From Oceanobacillus neutriphilus (GTDB lineage Bacteria > Bacillota > Bacilli > Bacillales > Amphibacillaceae), in assembly GCF_014645515.1 (NCBI RefSeq), contig NZ_BMLW01000004.1:270805-334804 (forward strand): DNA of 64,000 nt. Reading direction: 5' to 3'. The position numbers and the translations under genes were made by a program. Position 1 is the stretch's first letter. Each line of letters begins with the position of its first letter. Positions 16,524 to 26,552 of the stretch are shown in pieces. The notes under the pieces are model-generated. The model was given only the letters and a program-made list of their open reading frames with translations, did no database searches and was not told where the DNA came from.

Positions 16524-17507
16524 ATGAAGATAGGAACAATTGGTTCAGGTTTCATTGTAGACTGGTTTTTAACAGCATTACATGATGTAGAAGGAGCAAG
16601 CTGTGAGGCAGTTTATTCCCGAAAAGAGGAGACGGCGAAACCTTTAGCTGATAAATATCAAGCAGGAAAAATTTATACAGATTTAAATCAAATGTTCACC
16701 GACCCAAACATTGAATTTATATATATTGCCTCACCAAATAGTCTGCATTTTGAACATGCTTTTCAGGCGTTAAAGCATGGGAAGCATGTCATTTGCGAAA
16801 AACCTTTCACCTCAACTGCAAAAGAAGCAAAAGCATTAATAGAATTAGCTAAACAAAACAAATTAATGCTCTTTGAAGCTATTTCAAACATTCATTTACC
16901 TAATTATCAAGCAATCAAAGAAGAAGTTAAAAAGCTGGGGAAACTAAATTTCGTGCAATGTAACTACAGTCAATATTCAAGCCGTTATAATAAGCTGTTA
17001 GATGGTGAAAATCCAAACGTCTTTAATCCTGCTTTTTCCGGTGGAGCGCTGGCTGATATTAATATTTATAATTTACATTTTGTTATGAATCTATTTGGTA
17101 TCCCGGATTCTGTAAGCTACACAGCAAATATACATGAAAACGGCATCGACACATCAGGTGTATTAGTGATGAAATACCCTGATTTCATAGCAGAGTGTGT
17201 CGGTGCAAAGGATTCAAACAGTATGAACTTCGGGTTAATTCAAGGAGAAAAGGGATACATTCATGTTAAGGATGGAGCGAATGTATGTAAACAAGTGATA
17301 ACCCATATAGGTGATGAAGTAACCGAAATAAACAGCCAGACAAAAAGTAACTGGTTAATATACGAATTAGCAGTCTTTAACGATATATTTAACAGCAGCA
17401 ATTTTACCCGCTGCTATGAATTACTAGATTACTCTTATGAGGTGATGAAAGTTTTCGAACAAGCAAGAAAAAACGGCGGAATTTATTATCCCGCCGATCA
17501 GAAATAG
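16524..17507 (+). CDS. Gfo/Idh/MocA family oxidoreductase
   Basis: 327 residues. The start MKIGTIGSGFIVDWFL shows the nucleotide-binding loop (here GSGFI), and CEKPFTSTAKEAKALIE carries the catalytic Lys region. The gene follows the first oxidoreductase after 21 bases and has GAGGAGG upstream. It differs strongly from its neighbour, so the pair is not a recent duplication and may act on two positions or in two directions of one sugar. Terminator at 17534-17556. Confidence 0.85.
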   Translation: MKIGTIGSGFIVDWFLTALHDVEGASCEAVYSRKEETAKPLADKYQAGKIYTDLNQMFTDPNIEFIYIASPNSLHFEHAFQALKHGKHVICEKPFTSTAKEAKALIELAKQNKLMLFEAISNIHLPNYQAIKEEVKKLGKLNFVQCNYSQYSSRYNKLLDGENPNVFNPAFSGGALADINIYNLHFVMNLFGIPDSVSYTANIHENGIDTSGVLVMKYPDFIAECVGAKDSNSMNFGLIQGEKGYIHVKDGANVCKQVITHIGDEVTEINSQTKSNWLIYELAVFNDIFNSSNFTRCYELLDYSYEVMKVFEQARKNGGIYYPADQK

Positions 17508-17533
17508 TTAATTTATATAATTCTATTCTCCTT

Positions 17534-17556
17534 GGCTCCTCTCTCATAGAGGAGCC
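17534..17556. terminator. Bidirectional terminator
   Basis: GGCTCCTCT and AGAGGAGCC pair around a short loop and are followed by TTTATCATAT on the plus strand. It lies between the converging oxidoreductase and PRD-regulator genes and can serve both. Confidence 0.8.
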
Positions 17557-17560
17557 TTTA

Positions 17561-19453
17561 TCATATATTCAAAAAAACAACATCTTTAAAATCTGACAGG
17601 CTCGATGCGTTTCTCATTATTTCAAAGACATTCTCATTCTCAAATAAGGACAATATAGAATCATTTATAGTTAAAAAAATTTGCTTATCAAGTTTATTAA
17701 TAGCTATCAGCAAGACAACATTTACGGTATTATCCCCCCAAATAATTCCTCTTTTACTGACGACGATGCCAATTTTTGTTTGCAGAGCATTCATATGAAC
17801 AGAATGCGGTATGGCAACTTGTCCAAAGGAGGTTGAAGAAGCATTCTCTCTTTCAAATACATCTTCTTTAAAGGAGTGTGAAACAAAACCCATATCCTCC
17901 ATCCTATCACACACAATTTCAATAACCTCGTCCTTAGAAACGTTTTCCAGCTTAAAGAATAATGCTTCATGAAAGTACTTATCAAAATTGTTAAAGATGA
18001 GTTCTCTTTTCTTCGATTGCTGTATTTCATATATTTTTTCATGAATTTCCTTCTTTTGATTATCGAGATGGAATGGAGAAATTAAAACAGACGGATAATA
18101 ATTATTTCTCTCGTCTTCAATAACGGTAATCAATAAATCAAAAGAAAATTTCTCTACCTCTTCATAGCTGGACAGTATTGCTTCAATGGAAATATCATTA
18201 GAAAACTCCAGTAATAATTGGTTGTATATCTTTTTTTCAAGACCTAAATAATCGGAACACAGCAGGATACATTTCAATTTATCCGTTGTAGAATTTTGTC
18301 TGTCAATTTCCGTCCCGACATGGAGAAAAATAAAAGCAACTTCATCCTCTTTTATTTCAATTTTATATATATCTGAAAGTCTTAATGATACAAAGATTGC
18401 TATATCATAGATGATAGGCCAGTCACGCTTTATTTTTTCTAAAAAGGGATTCTTATTATATTTTTTCAAAGAAGCTCTTGTTACTAATGACTTCACATGC
18501 AAACCAAATGGAACAATAAAGCTTTCATGGTTTAAATCAATAGAGTACAGCTCAGAAACTTCTTCAATGATGCCATAAATAGTATCCAGATACTCTGAAC
18601 CAATTACCTTTTTCAATTCATTATAATTGGAATCAATCAGATAATTCACATTCGTTTTAAAAAGAATGTAAATTTCATTTCTTTCATAGGAGTTTAAACT
18701 GATTGAAAAATCATTTTCAATCCTTTCTGATAATTTCTCAATCAACGCCAGTTCATCATCGTCTTTCGTAATAATTTCACGAATTTCTGAAAGGGAGTAT
18801 CCTTTTTTTACCCTTTCAATAAGAATAGAAAAATGCAGCAGCAAATTCATAAAAGAAAAATTATTTAAACTGTAATTATTTTTCTTGAAAAAATCACTGA
18901 TAATATTAGATATTTTCCCAATATCCTCTTCATCAAATGATTGTTTTAATGTATTCAAATCAAGAATACGATTATTTGTTTCTTTAAAAATAACATCGGA
19001 TAATAAAGAGCGCTTATCCTTCTCAGCACCTTTTATTTGTACAATATCATTTTGGGTGGAGAACCGGACATTAAACATCTGAAAGGTAGTGTTCATCTTT
19101 GCAAGATCACCTTTAAGCGTAGAATAGCCGATAAACAATTCATTACAAAGATCAAATACATTTGGATTTTTATGTTCTACTAATATCTTTTTGATAATAT
19201 AAAATGCTCTTTCCGAGTAGTTTTGTGGTAAAGAATGTTGTTTATCCAAGAAGGAAAGCGCATCCTGTTTATTAATTAAATAACCTTTATTAGAAGAATG
19301 AATGATTTTCTTATCCGTCATCAAATTAATATCTTTAATATACGTTTTAACCGTTCGAACAGAAATATTTAAAATCTTCGCTAATTCAGAAGCAGCGCAG
19401 GGAGAATGTTGCTCCATCAAATGAAGCATTAATCTTTTCTTCTTGTTTGTCAT
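17561..19453 (-). CDS. PRD-containing transcriptional regulator with EIIA-like domain
   Basis: 630 residues from the ATG at 19453, next to GGGGGTGAT; the frame extends to 19492 but lacks a site there. N-terminal HTH (CAASELAKILNISVRTVKTYI), two PRD regions (including FGLHVKSLVTR and FIFLHVGTEID), a reduced IIB-like segment (CILLCSDYLG) and a C-terminal IIA-2 domain with its His in VAIPHSVH. It is divergent from the second cel-type operon, and two TTGCAC-N6-GTGCAA sites lie between them, so it probably controls that operon and itself. Confidence 0.87.
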   Translation of the reverse strand: MTNKKKRLMLHLMEQHSPCAASELAKILNISVRTVKTYIKDINLMTDKKIIHSSNKGYLINKQDALSFLDKQHSLPQNYSERAFYIIKKILVEHKNPNVFDLCNELFIGYSTLKGDLAKMNTTFQMFNVRFSTQNDIVQIKGAEKDKRSLLSDVIFKETNNRILDLNTLKQSFDEEDIGKISNIISDFFKKNNYSLNNFSFMNLLLHFSILIERVKKGYSLSEIREIITKDDDELALIEKLSERIENDFSISLNSYERNEIYILFKTNVNYLIDSNYNELKKVIGSEYLDTIYGIIEEVSELYSIDLNHESFIVPFGLHVKSLVTRASLKKYNKNPFLEKIKRDWPIIYDIAIFVSLRLSDIYKIEIKEDEVAFIFLHVGTEIDRQNSTTDKLKCILLCSDYLGLEKKIYNQLLLEFSNDISIEAILSSYEEVEKFSFDLLITVIEDERNNYYPSVLISPFHLDNQKKEIHEKIYEIQQSKKRELIFNNFDKYFHEALFFKLENVSKDEVIEIVCDRMEDMGFVSHSFKEDVFERENASSTSFGQVAIPHSVHMNALQTKIGIVVSKRGIIWGDNTVNVVLLIAINKLDKQIFLTINDSILSLFENENVFEIMRNASSLSDFKDVVFLNI

Positions 19454-19529
19454 CGTATCACCCCCACTTTGAAAATATATCTTTAACTTCATTATAATGA
19501 AATCAGTTGTTCCCAGTTCAACTTTTCAA

Positions 19530-19587
19530 TTGCACGACAGGGTGCAATTTTTTATTTTTATTTTGCTGTTTGCACCCTGCCGTGCAA
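19530..19587. promoter_or_regulatory. Two TTGCAC-N6-GTGCAA operators, 40 bp apart
   Basis: TTGCAC-GACAGG-GTGCAA at 19530-19547 and TTGCAC-CCTGCC-GTGCAA at 19570-19587 are each perfect dyads, and they are also nearly inverted copies of each other. They lie between the PRD regulator (minus) and the PTS operon (plus). A 40-bp repeat distance puts both on nearly the same helix face. They are the likely regulator binding sites. Confidence 0.75.
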
Positions 19588-19655
19588 AAGAGAAGTGGAG
19601 GCGCTTCAATTTTTGAATCATAATAAAGACATCATAAAAAAAGGAGAGGTTCACG

Positions 19656-19994
19656 ATGGAAAACTTAAAAATCCTATTATGCTGCGGAGCGGGGTTATCA
19701 AGCGGGTTCCTAGCTCAAAAAGCCAGAAAAGCTGCAAAGAAAAAAGGTTTAGATATACAAATAGAAGCGAAAAGCGAAACAGAAGCAATTTCACATCTGC
19801 CAACAATAGATGTTTTGCTTTTAGGTCCTCACTATGAGGCTTATAAGGAAAAATTTACTGAGTTAGGTAAGCCGTTAAATGTATCAGTAGATGTTATTCC
19901 ACAAAAAATTTACGGTACCTTAGACGGTGATAAGTTATTAGATTTCGCCTTTGAACTTCGGGGAAAAAATGACGCTTCTTCCAGCGCAGAATAG
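19656..19994 (+). CDS. PTS lactose/cellobiose-family EIIB
   Basis: 112 residues. The P-loop ILLCCGAGLSSGF holds the phosphorylated Cys10 (with Cys9 beside it). AAGGAGAGG precedes the ATG at 19656. It is the first gene of the second cellobiose-type PTS operon. The remaining sequence (VLLLGPHYEAYKEKF) is normal for the family. Confidence 0.92.
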   Translation: MENLKILLCCGAGLSSGFLAQKARKAAKKKGLDIQIEAKSETEAISHLPTIDVLLLGPHYEAYKEKFTELGKPLNVSVDVIPQKIYGTLDGDKLLDFAFELRGKNDASSSAE

Positions 19995-20238
19995 ATGAAA
20001 GTTTTCATTTGAAATAAATACCAGCAATAAATACTTCTATATTTGAATTAACAGTATGCAGCAGTGTATATAATCAAGATTTTCTTCAGCACCGTACATT
20101 TGATAACCATATTTTAATCAAATATTTTTGTAAGAGCTTTACAGAAACGATTATATCACTGCTGACAAATAAGCGTTTGAATAAATATTGTTTAAAGAAA
20201 AATTCACCCTTTAAAAACAAAAAAGGAGGTAGAAAGAA
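19995..20238 (+). other. Intergenic region with long-range inverted repeat
   Basis: CAGCAGTG (20059-20066), followed by TATATAAT, is repeated inverted as CACTGCTG (20157-20164), preceded by ATTATAT. The arms could pair in mRNA across about 90 bases between the IIB and IIC genes. The function is unknown; it may affect processing or relative expression. Confidence 0.4.
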
Positions 20239-21483
20239 ATGAAGCGTTTTATGAACTGGCTGAGCAATTCATTTGCTCCAACCATGAATAAATTTTCACA
20301 GAAGCCCTGGGTTGCAGCTTTATCAAGTACTATGCAAAAAATCATTCCGTTTATTTTAACCGGGTCTGTTATTTTTCTATATAACGTTATACGTTCCTAT
20401 ATAACTGTGTTGCCTGATCTAGGCAGGATCGCTAATTTCACTTTCGGAATGTTAGGATTATTAACTGCTTTTATGCTGGCAAATCAGGCCATGGAAAAAT
20501 TAGGACGCACCAATTATGCGGTGAATGCAGGTCTAACTGCTATTCCTGTATTCCTTATGTTTATTAAACCACTCATTAACGATGATGGTATTTTGACAGT
20601 TGAGTTTGGGCGATTTGGTCCTACAGGTATTATAGTGGGGATTATCGCAGGTTATTTAGTTGCCATTATTTTTAATCTGATTGGAAAAATGAATTTATTA
20701 AGTAAATCCAGTTTACCGGATTTTGTAATAGGATGGGTTCGTAACATCATCCCAATCTTCCTTTCTATTGGACTTTCTGCATTATTAAGCTTCAAATTTA
20801 ATTTAGATATTTTTGCTTTGATTCTTAAGGCATTTTCACCAATTCAAAATTTTGGTCAGACTTTACCAGGATTTGTCTTGCTCATATTTATCATGACGTT
20901 CTTCTATACCCTGGGGATTTCTCATTGGTTGTGGAACGGCGTTAAAACACCAATCTTCATGGCAGGTATAGCAGCCAACGTAGCCGCTGTATCAGAAGGA
21001 TTGCCAGCAACAAATATCGCTACAAACGAAGCTGTATTTACAGCCGGCCTGATTACAATGGGGGGCGTCGGCGCTACCTTAACCCTAAATCTATTAATGC
21101 TTTTTTCTAAGTCCAAAGGGTTAAAGACCATCGGCAAGCTCACTATCGTACCTTCTATCTTTAATATTAATGAACCTATAATGTATAGTGCTCCTGTTGT
21201 TATGAACCCATTGCTGATGGTGCCAATGTGGATAAACGCCATTACCGGACCGACAATCGTTTATCTTGCAATGTACACAGACCTTTTGAATATTCCATCT
21301 AAAATGATTCAAGTAGGACAAATTCCAGCACCTTTTTCAAGTGTCATGATTACAGAGGATTTACGTGCCGTACTCGTTTACATTCTCTTATTCGGCGTTT
21401 ATCTTGCAACTTGGTATCCATTCTTTAAAGTATTTGAAAGACAAAGAATAAAAGAAGAAAAAGCGGAAGAACTGGCGGAATAA
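20239..21483 (+). CDS. PTS lactose/cellobiose-family EIIC
   Basis: 414 residues with about ten membrane segments. The motifs ISHWLWNGVKTPIFMAGIAA and FNINEPIMYSAPVVMNP match the substrate region of the family; the usual FGIHG stretch is altered to GISHW, so substrate may differ from cellobiose. AAAGGAGGT precedes the ATG. Followed by IIA and the unusual GH1 gene. Confidence 0.9.
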   Translation: MKRFMNWLSNSFAPTMNKFSQKPWVAALSSTMQKIIPFILTGSVIFLYNVIRSYITVLPDLGRIANFTFGMLGLLTAFMLANQAMEKLGRTNYAVNAGLTAIPVFLMFIKPLINDDGILTVEFGRFGPTGIIVGIIAGYLVAIIFNLIGKMNLLSKSSLPDFVIGWVRNIIPIFLSIGLSALLSFKFNLDIFALILKAFSPIQNFGQTLPGFVLLIFIMTFFYTLGISHWLWNGVKTPIFMAGIAANVAAVSEGLPATNIATNEAVFTAGLITMGGVGATLTLNLLMLFSKSKGLKTIGKLTIVPSIFNINEPIMYSAPVVMNPLLMVPMWINAITGPTIVYLAMYTDLLNIPSKMIQVGQIPAPFSSVMITEDLRAVLVYILLFGVYLATWYPFFKVFERQRIKEEKAEELAE

Positions 21484-21525
21484 ATAAAGTATAGAAACAT
21501 AAATACAGAGGATTGGTGGATAAAT

Positions 21526-21879
21526 ATGTCAAATTCAAATGAAAAACAGGCAGATCAAGAAAACGAAGTTACTACTGTTGCCATGCAGATCATCTTACAT
21601 GCAGGAAATGCAAGAGCATTAGCAGACGAGGCATTCCAATTAGCAAAAGAAGAGAACTTCAAGGCAGCTTATGAAAAAATAAATGAAGCAAATTCAAACG
21701 GAATTTTAAAAGCGCATCAATCACAAACGCAGATCATCCAGGATGAAGCGCGCGGAGTGACACATGAACCTTCTTTATTGTTGAATCATGCCCAGGATCA
21801 TTTGATGACAATTATGTCTGAGGTACGTATGACAAAACAAATGATTGAATTATATGAATTAACGGTAAATCGCAAATAA
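21526..21879 (+). CDS. PTS lactose/cellobiose-family EIIA
   Basis: 117 residues. QIILHAGNARALADEAF and LLLNHAQDHLMT are the conserved blocks, with His88 the predicted phosphorylation site. It has a longer acidic N-terminus than the IIA at 10896. It lies 42 bases after IIC and 48 before the GH1 gene. Confidence 0.92.
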   Translation: MSNSNEKQADQENEVTTVAMQIILHAGNARALADEAFQLAKEENFKAAYEKINEANSNGILKAHQSQTQIIQDEARGVTHEPSLLLNHAQDHLMTIMSEVRMTKQMIELYELTVNRK

Positions 21880-23394
<1,515 letters not shown>

Positions 23395-23465
23395 GCAGAG
23401 TCCTCTGATCATGTTTAAAGAATGCTCCAGTACAAGAAATAACAGCCCATTTCACAAAATATAGT

Positions 23466-23501
23466 AAAGAAAAGCTGTCTTTGCAAAGACAGCTTTTCTT
23501 T
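23466..23501. terminator. Strong terminator after the GH1 gene
   Basis: AAAGAAAAGCTGTCTTT is followed directly, around GC, by its complement ending in TTTTCTTT. The perfect stem with T-rich flanks works for both the plus-strand PTS operon and the converging phosphotransferase gene. Confidence 0.88.
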
Positions 23502-23519
23502 ATATTTCACTTTAAATTT

Positions 23520-24428
23520 TTAAAAATTCGTTACTCCCAATGCTCTCCTGGCCATCTGCTCATATTCTTCCATACCGGAAATCATCGCAAATTCTGCAAT
23601 AGCTACAGCATATGTGGCATCCAGTTCAATAATATGCTCTTTCATTTTCGGCCAATAGATTCCACCGGCTTGTTTATAATAATGAATAAGCTTATCAAGC
23701 GCCTCTTCGCCAAATGCTTTATATTGGAAGACAAAATCATTCGAAACATCCGTTACTTTGGCTTCTGTCCAATCAATTAAGCCGATAACATTTGTGTCGT
23801 CATCAATCATCATATGACCCGCATGCACATCACCATGCATCAGTCCTGTTTCTTTTGGCCAAAGCTCTTCATTATTTAACCACGCCTGCCACCGGTTCCA
23901 AAGGCCATCCGCAACACCAAAGCGTTCCTTCACCTTCTTCATCCGTTCTTTCATCAATGCGTGCGCTTCTTTTGCTGTGTATGCAGGGATACCTGCTTTT
24001 TCTGCTTCTTTTTTCGGCACATTATGCAAAGATGCTAAAACCTCTCCCTGGCTCTGGTGAAACTGTTCAGGTATGTTTTCGATATCCATTTCCCAGACAT
24101 AGTTTTGAATTTCCGGATCGATTGTTCCAGCAGGGACACCCTTCAGTTTTTTGTATGCAATTAAATCATTTTCGTAAATAGACCAGACCGGAACTTGAAA
24201 AGACGCATGCTGATGAACAACCTTTAATACCTTCCGTTCATCAATTGTCCTGTCCATAACATCATCGCGTCTTGGTATTCTTAACACCCATTCCTCGCCG
24301 TCTGCATCCTCCGCAAAAGCAACCAGAAAATCCAACCCGGATTCATTAAAGCTGATAGAGTCTTCCTTCAAATTCAGACCATATTTATGAGCTAAGTCTG
24401 ACACAGTTTGTTTATCCAAATCTGCCAC
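23520..24428 (-). CDS. mph: Macrolide 2'-phosphotransferase family protein
   Basis: 302 residues, the usual length of Mph kinases. [10 protein letters not shown] near residue 50 holds the nucleotide-binding Lys/Arg region of the family. [15 protein letters not shown] gives catalytic Asp200, and [10 protein letters not shown] gives metal-binding Asp219. Mph enzymes phosphorylate the desosamine 2'-hydroxyl of macrolides using GTP. Chromosomal Bacillus homologues exist (the mphK/ycbJ type) and vary in drug range. The gene stands alone between PTS operons, with no mobile sequences beside it, so it looks intrinsic. Confidence 0.83.
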   Translation of the reverse strand: MADLDKQTVSDLAHKYGLNLKEDSISFNESGLDFLVAFAEDADGEEWVLRIPRRDDVMDRTIDERKVLKVVHQHASFQVPVWSIYENDLIAYKKLKGVPAGTIDPEIQNYVWEMDIENIPEQFHQSQGEVLASLHNVPKKEAEKAGIPAYTAKEAHALMKERMKKVKERFGVADGLWNRWQAWLNNEELWPKETGLMHGDVHAGHMMIDDDTNVIGLIDWTEAKVTDVSNDFVFQYKAFGEEALDKLIHYYKQAGGIYWPKMKEHIIELDATYAVAIAEFAMISGMEEYEQMARRALGVTNF

Positions 24429-24527
24429 ATCCTTCTTTATTTATTCTGCTTTAATACGTGCAGCCAGTAAAGGATACGCTAAGACTTAAAAACAGAGAAA
24501 AATAGACTTCCTCTCTGCTTATGCTTT

Positions 24528-24659
24528 TCAACCGTATAGGGATTCAAAAATGATAGACCAATCCTTCATCTGGGCACATATCGTGTCTGCAGCATCCGCA
24601 TTAGCGTAAAGATTGGTTATCGACCAACAGAATCCCTCCTCCCTTATAATTATATTCAT
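24528..24659 (-). CDS. Possible small ORF, 43 residues
   Basis: Open frame from ATG at 24659 to TGA, with a plausible amino-acid mix (ANADAADTICAQMKDWS). The ribosome site before this ATG is weak, while a strong GGGAGGAGGG lies inside the frame without a usable start behind it. The sequence also contains a possible stem (GACCAATC and GATTGGT). It may be a decayed gene or an RNA feature; not recognised. Confidence 0.2.
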   Translation of the reverse strand: MNIIIREEGFCWSITNLYANADAADTICAQMKDWSIIFESLYG

Positions 24660-24708
24660 CCTAGCATAATGGTATTTTATTCGCAATGTCATCTTTGTCT
24701 CGGTATTT

Positions 24709-24737
24709 TTTACTTGAAGTGGTCAAGCGTGTATAAT
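24709..24737 (+). promoter_or_regulatory. Promoter of manO
   Basis: TTTACT and TATAAT are 17 bases apart, and the -10 box has an upstream TG. It lies 30 bases before the ManO start. Confidence 0.6.
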
Positions 24738-24766
24738 AATAATTAACAGAAATGGGGGTAGATGAA

Positions 24767-25135
24767 ATGGTACAATCAATCAATACCAAAGTTGATTTAG
24801 TTATTGATGCAACCTCACATATAAGAATGACAGATTACGGTAAAATAATGATTGGTGACAAAGGGTTTGAATTTTATAATAAACGTGATGCTCATAAGTT
24901 TATTCAAATTCCCTGGGAGGAAGTGGACTACGTGATTGCTTCCGTCTTGTTCAAAGGGAAGTGGATTCCCCGTTATGCCATCCAGACCAAGAAGAACGGA
25001 ACATTTACGTTTTCCTCCAAAGATCCTAAAAAAGTTTTTCGGGCAATTCGTGAATATGTAGACCCGGATCGTATGGTAAAATCATTAAATGCCTTTGATG
25101 CTATCAAACGTAATTTCAAAAAGAAAACCAAATAA
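24767..25135 (+). CDS. manO: DUF956 family protein, ManO
   Basis: 122 residues. The start at 24767 follows GGGGGT by seven bases; an in-frame ATG at 24752 lies inside that site. The protein matches DUF956/ManO throughout (KIMIGDKGFEFYN, IPWEEVDYVIASV, FTFSSKDPKKVFRAIREY). ManO proteins are encoded with mannose-family PTS operons in Gram-positive bacteria and are thought to modulate them; the mechanism is not established. Here it precedes the IIAB-IIC-IID genes but has its own promoter. Confidence 0.85.
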   Translation: MVQSINTKVDLVIDATSHIRMTDYGKIMIGDKGFEFYNKRDAHKFIQIPWEEVDYVIASVLFKGKWIPRYAIQTKKNGTFTFSSKDPKKVFRAIREYVDPDRMVKSLNAFDAIKRNFKKKTK

Positions 25136-25196
25136 AAGCCATTTTGTTCATAAGACAAGCTGAAGTCCAGATTTATCACTTAAAAATAACTCCCTC

Positions 25197-25225
25197 TTGA
25201 AAGGGAAAAACTGGTGTGCTATAAT
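25197..25225 (+). promoter_or_regulatory. Promoter of the mannose PTS operon
   Basis: TTGAAA (25197-25202), 17 bases, TATAAT (25220-25225): a near-consensus sigma-A promoter about 315 bases before the IIAB start. No -24/-12 element for sigma-54 was seen, unlike the lev operon of B. subtilis. Confidence 0.75.
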
Positions 25226-25341
25226 ATCTTATGGAAGCTCATTAAAGTAAGCTTATTAATAATTCGTTCGATAAATAAAGCGGTTTCATAACAAATTTAA
25301 ATAACTATTGCAATTATTTTTTACGTGTTACTGATTCGATC

Positions 25342-25434
25342 AGGCATGAGTGAAAAGTAGTGATTAAAACGAAGTATATGGGTTCATCTATACTCTGCCT
25401 TCATTTTACCTACTTTTTTCTCATGCCTTTTTTT
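25342..25434 (+). terminator. Leader terminator / possible attenuator of the mannose PTS operon
   Basis: AGGCATGAG and CTCATGCCT pair, extended inwards by AAAAGTAG and CTACTTTT, and are followed by seven T. An inner arm pair (AGTATA/TATACT) gives alternative folding. As the promoter lies upstream, the hairpin must be read through for PTS expression. It may alternatively be only the manO terminator. Confidence 0.6.
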
Positions 25435-25541
25435 ATTGTTTTTCATCAGGGGGAAAACGCTTTATATAAACAAAAAACATCACTTTAGGAGCTTACCATG
25501 TTTATCTAAGCCTTAACAATAAATTAAGAGGAGGTAAAAAG

Positions 25542-26516
25542 ATGGTAGGAATTATCATTGCCAGTCACGGCGAATTTGCTACCGGTATCTTGCAATCTGG
25601 AGCAATGATCTTCGGAGAACAGGAGAATGTTAAAGCTGTTACATTGATGCCGAGTGAAGGACCTGAGGATATCAAGGCAAAAATGGAAGAAGCCATTGCT
25701 TCTTTCGATAATCAAGATGAAGTATTATTCTTAGTCGATCTTTGGGGCGGAACTCCTTTCAATCAGGCGAACGGCTTGATGGAAGGACATGAAGATACAT
25801 GGGCTATCGTTGCGGGATTAAACTTAGCAATGGTTATTGAATCTTATGCGTCACGCATGTCCATGAACACAGCGCATGAAATAGCTGCTCATATTATCGA
25901 CACAGCGAAAGACGCAGTTAAAGTAAAGCCGGAAGAATTAGAACCGGCTGCTCCTGCTGATGATGCTGCCGCTTCTTCAGGAGCCAGCACAGGTGCCCCT
26001 GGTTCATTCGAATATGTGTTAGCCCGAATTGACTCTCGTTTACTGCATGGGCAAGTTGCAACTTCCTGGACGAGAAGCACATCGCCCACACGTATCATTG
26101 TAGTTTCTGACACTGTGGCGAAGGATGAACTGCGTAAAAAATTGATTCAACAGGCTGCTCCTTCAGGTATCAAGGCACATACGGTTCCTGTTCAGAAAAT
26201 GATTGAGCTTGCAAAAGATGATCAGCATTTTGGCGGACAGCGGGCATTACTTCTTTTTGAGAATCCGCAAGATGCACTCAGAGCAGTTGAAGGCGGTGTT
26301 CCATTGGATACCATTAACGTCGGTTCCATGTCACATTCAACTGGTAAAGTGCAGCCAAATAAAGTATTGGCCTTTGACCAGAACGATATTGATACGTTCA
26401 AAAAGCTAAAAGACTTTGGCGTCGATTTTGACGTACGTAAGGTTCCAGCTGATTCATATGGGAATATGGATGAGATTTTGAGAAGAGCTCAAGCAGAATT
26501 AGACAGACAGAAATAA
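25542..26516 (+). CDS. manX: PTS mannose-family EIIAB fusion
   Basis: 324 residues. The IIA domain (1-130) has its phosphorylated His9 in IIASHGEFATG. A Pro/Ala/Ser-rich linker spans about 131-155. The IIB domain has His169 in RIDSRLLHGQV. The protein relays phosphate from HPr to the sugar. AAGAGGAGG precedes the start, and IIC follows after 36 bases. With ManO before it and ManA after it, mannose or glucosamine/glucose is a likely substrate; the sequence alone does not prove it. Confidence 0.93.
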   Translation: MVGIIIASHGEFATGILQSGAMIFGEQENVKAVTLMPSEGPEDIKAKMEEAIASFDNQDEVLFLVDLWGGTPFNQANGLMEGHEDTWAIVAGLNLAMVIESYASRMSMNTAHEIAAHIIDTAKDAVKVKPEELEPAAPADDAAASSGASTGAPGSFEYVLARIDSRLLHGQVATSWTRSTSPTRIIVVSDTVAKDELRKKLIQQAAPSGIKAHTVPVQKMIELAKDDQHFGGQRALLLFENPQDALRAVEGGVPLDTINVGSMSHSTGKVQPNKVLAFDQNDIDTFKKLKDFGVDFDVRKVPADSYGNMDEILRRAQAELDRQK

Positions 26517-26552
26517 TCCTGATCATTAGAGAAAAAAGGAGGTTTAATAATC

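Larger units (their letters stand above)
25136..25541 (+). other. Leader region of the manXYZ-type operon
   Basis: About 405 bases without a convincing gene. It contains a good promoter at 25197-25225 and a large terminator hairpin at 25342-25434. A weak CcpA-like sequence (GGAAAACGCTTTAT) occurs near 25451-25466. A three-codon ORF (25498-25509) follows AGGAG but is probably chance. Confidence 0.5.

Noticed and set aside
15486..17507. The two oxidoreductases as a recent tandem duplication
   Set aside because: Their motifs and lengths differ clearly, so they are distinct family members.
24528..24659. T-box or other known riboswitch upstream of manO
   Set aside because: The possible stem lacks the T-box sequence and no known aptamer core is visible; listed only as a doubtful small ORF.
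25451..25466. CcpA site GGAAAACGCTTTAT in the mannose PTS leader
   Set aside because: The first base and both final positions depart from the consensus; kept only as a remark.
25498..25509. Three-codon leader ORF after AGGAG in the mannose PTS leader
   Set aside because: Too short to judge, and nothing suggests ribosome-controlled attenuation.
25200..25541. Sigma-54 promoter for the mannose PTS operon
   Set aside because: TTGCA occurs near 25314 but no GG element lies at the needed distance upstream, and a good sigma-A promoter is present.
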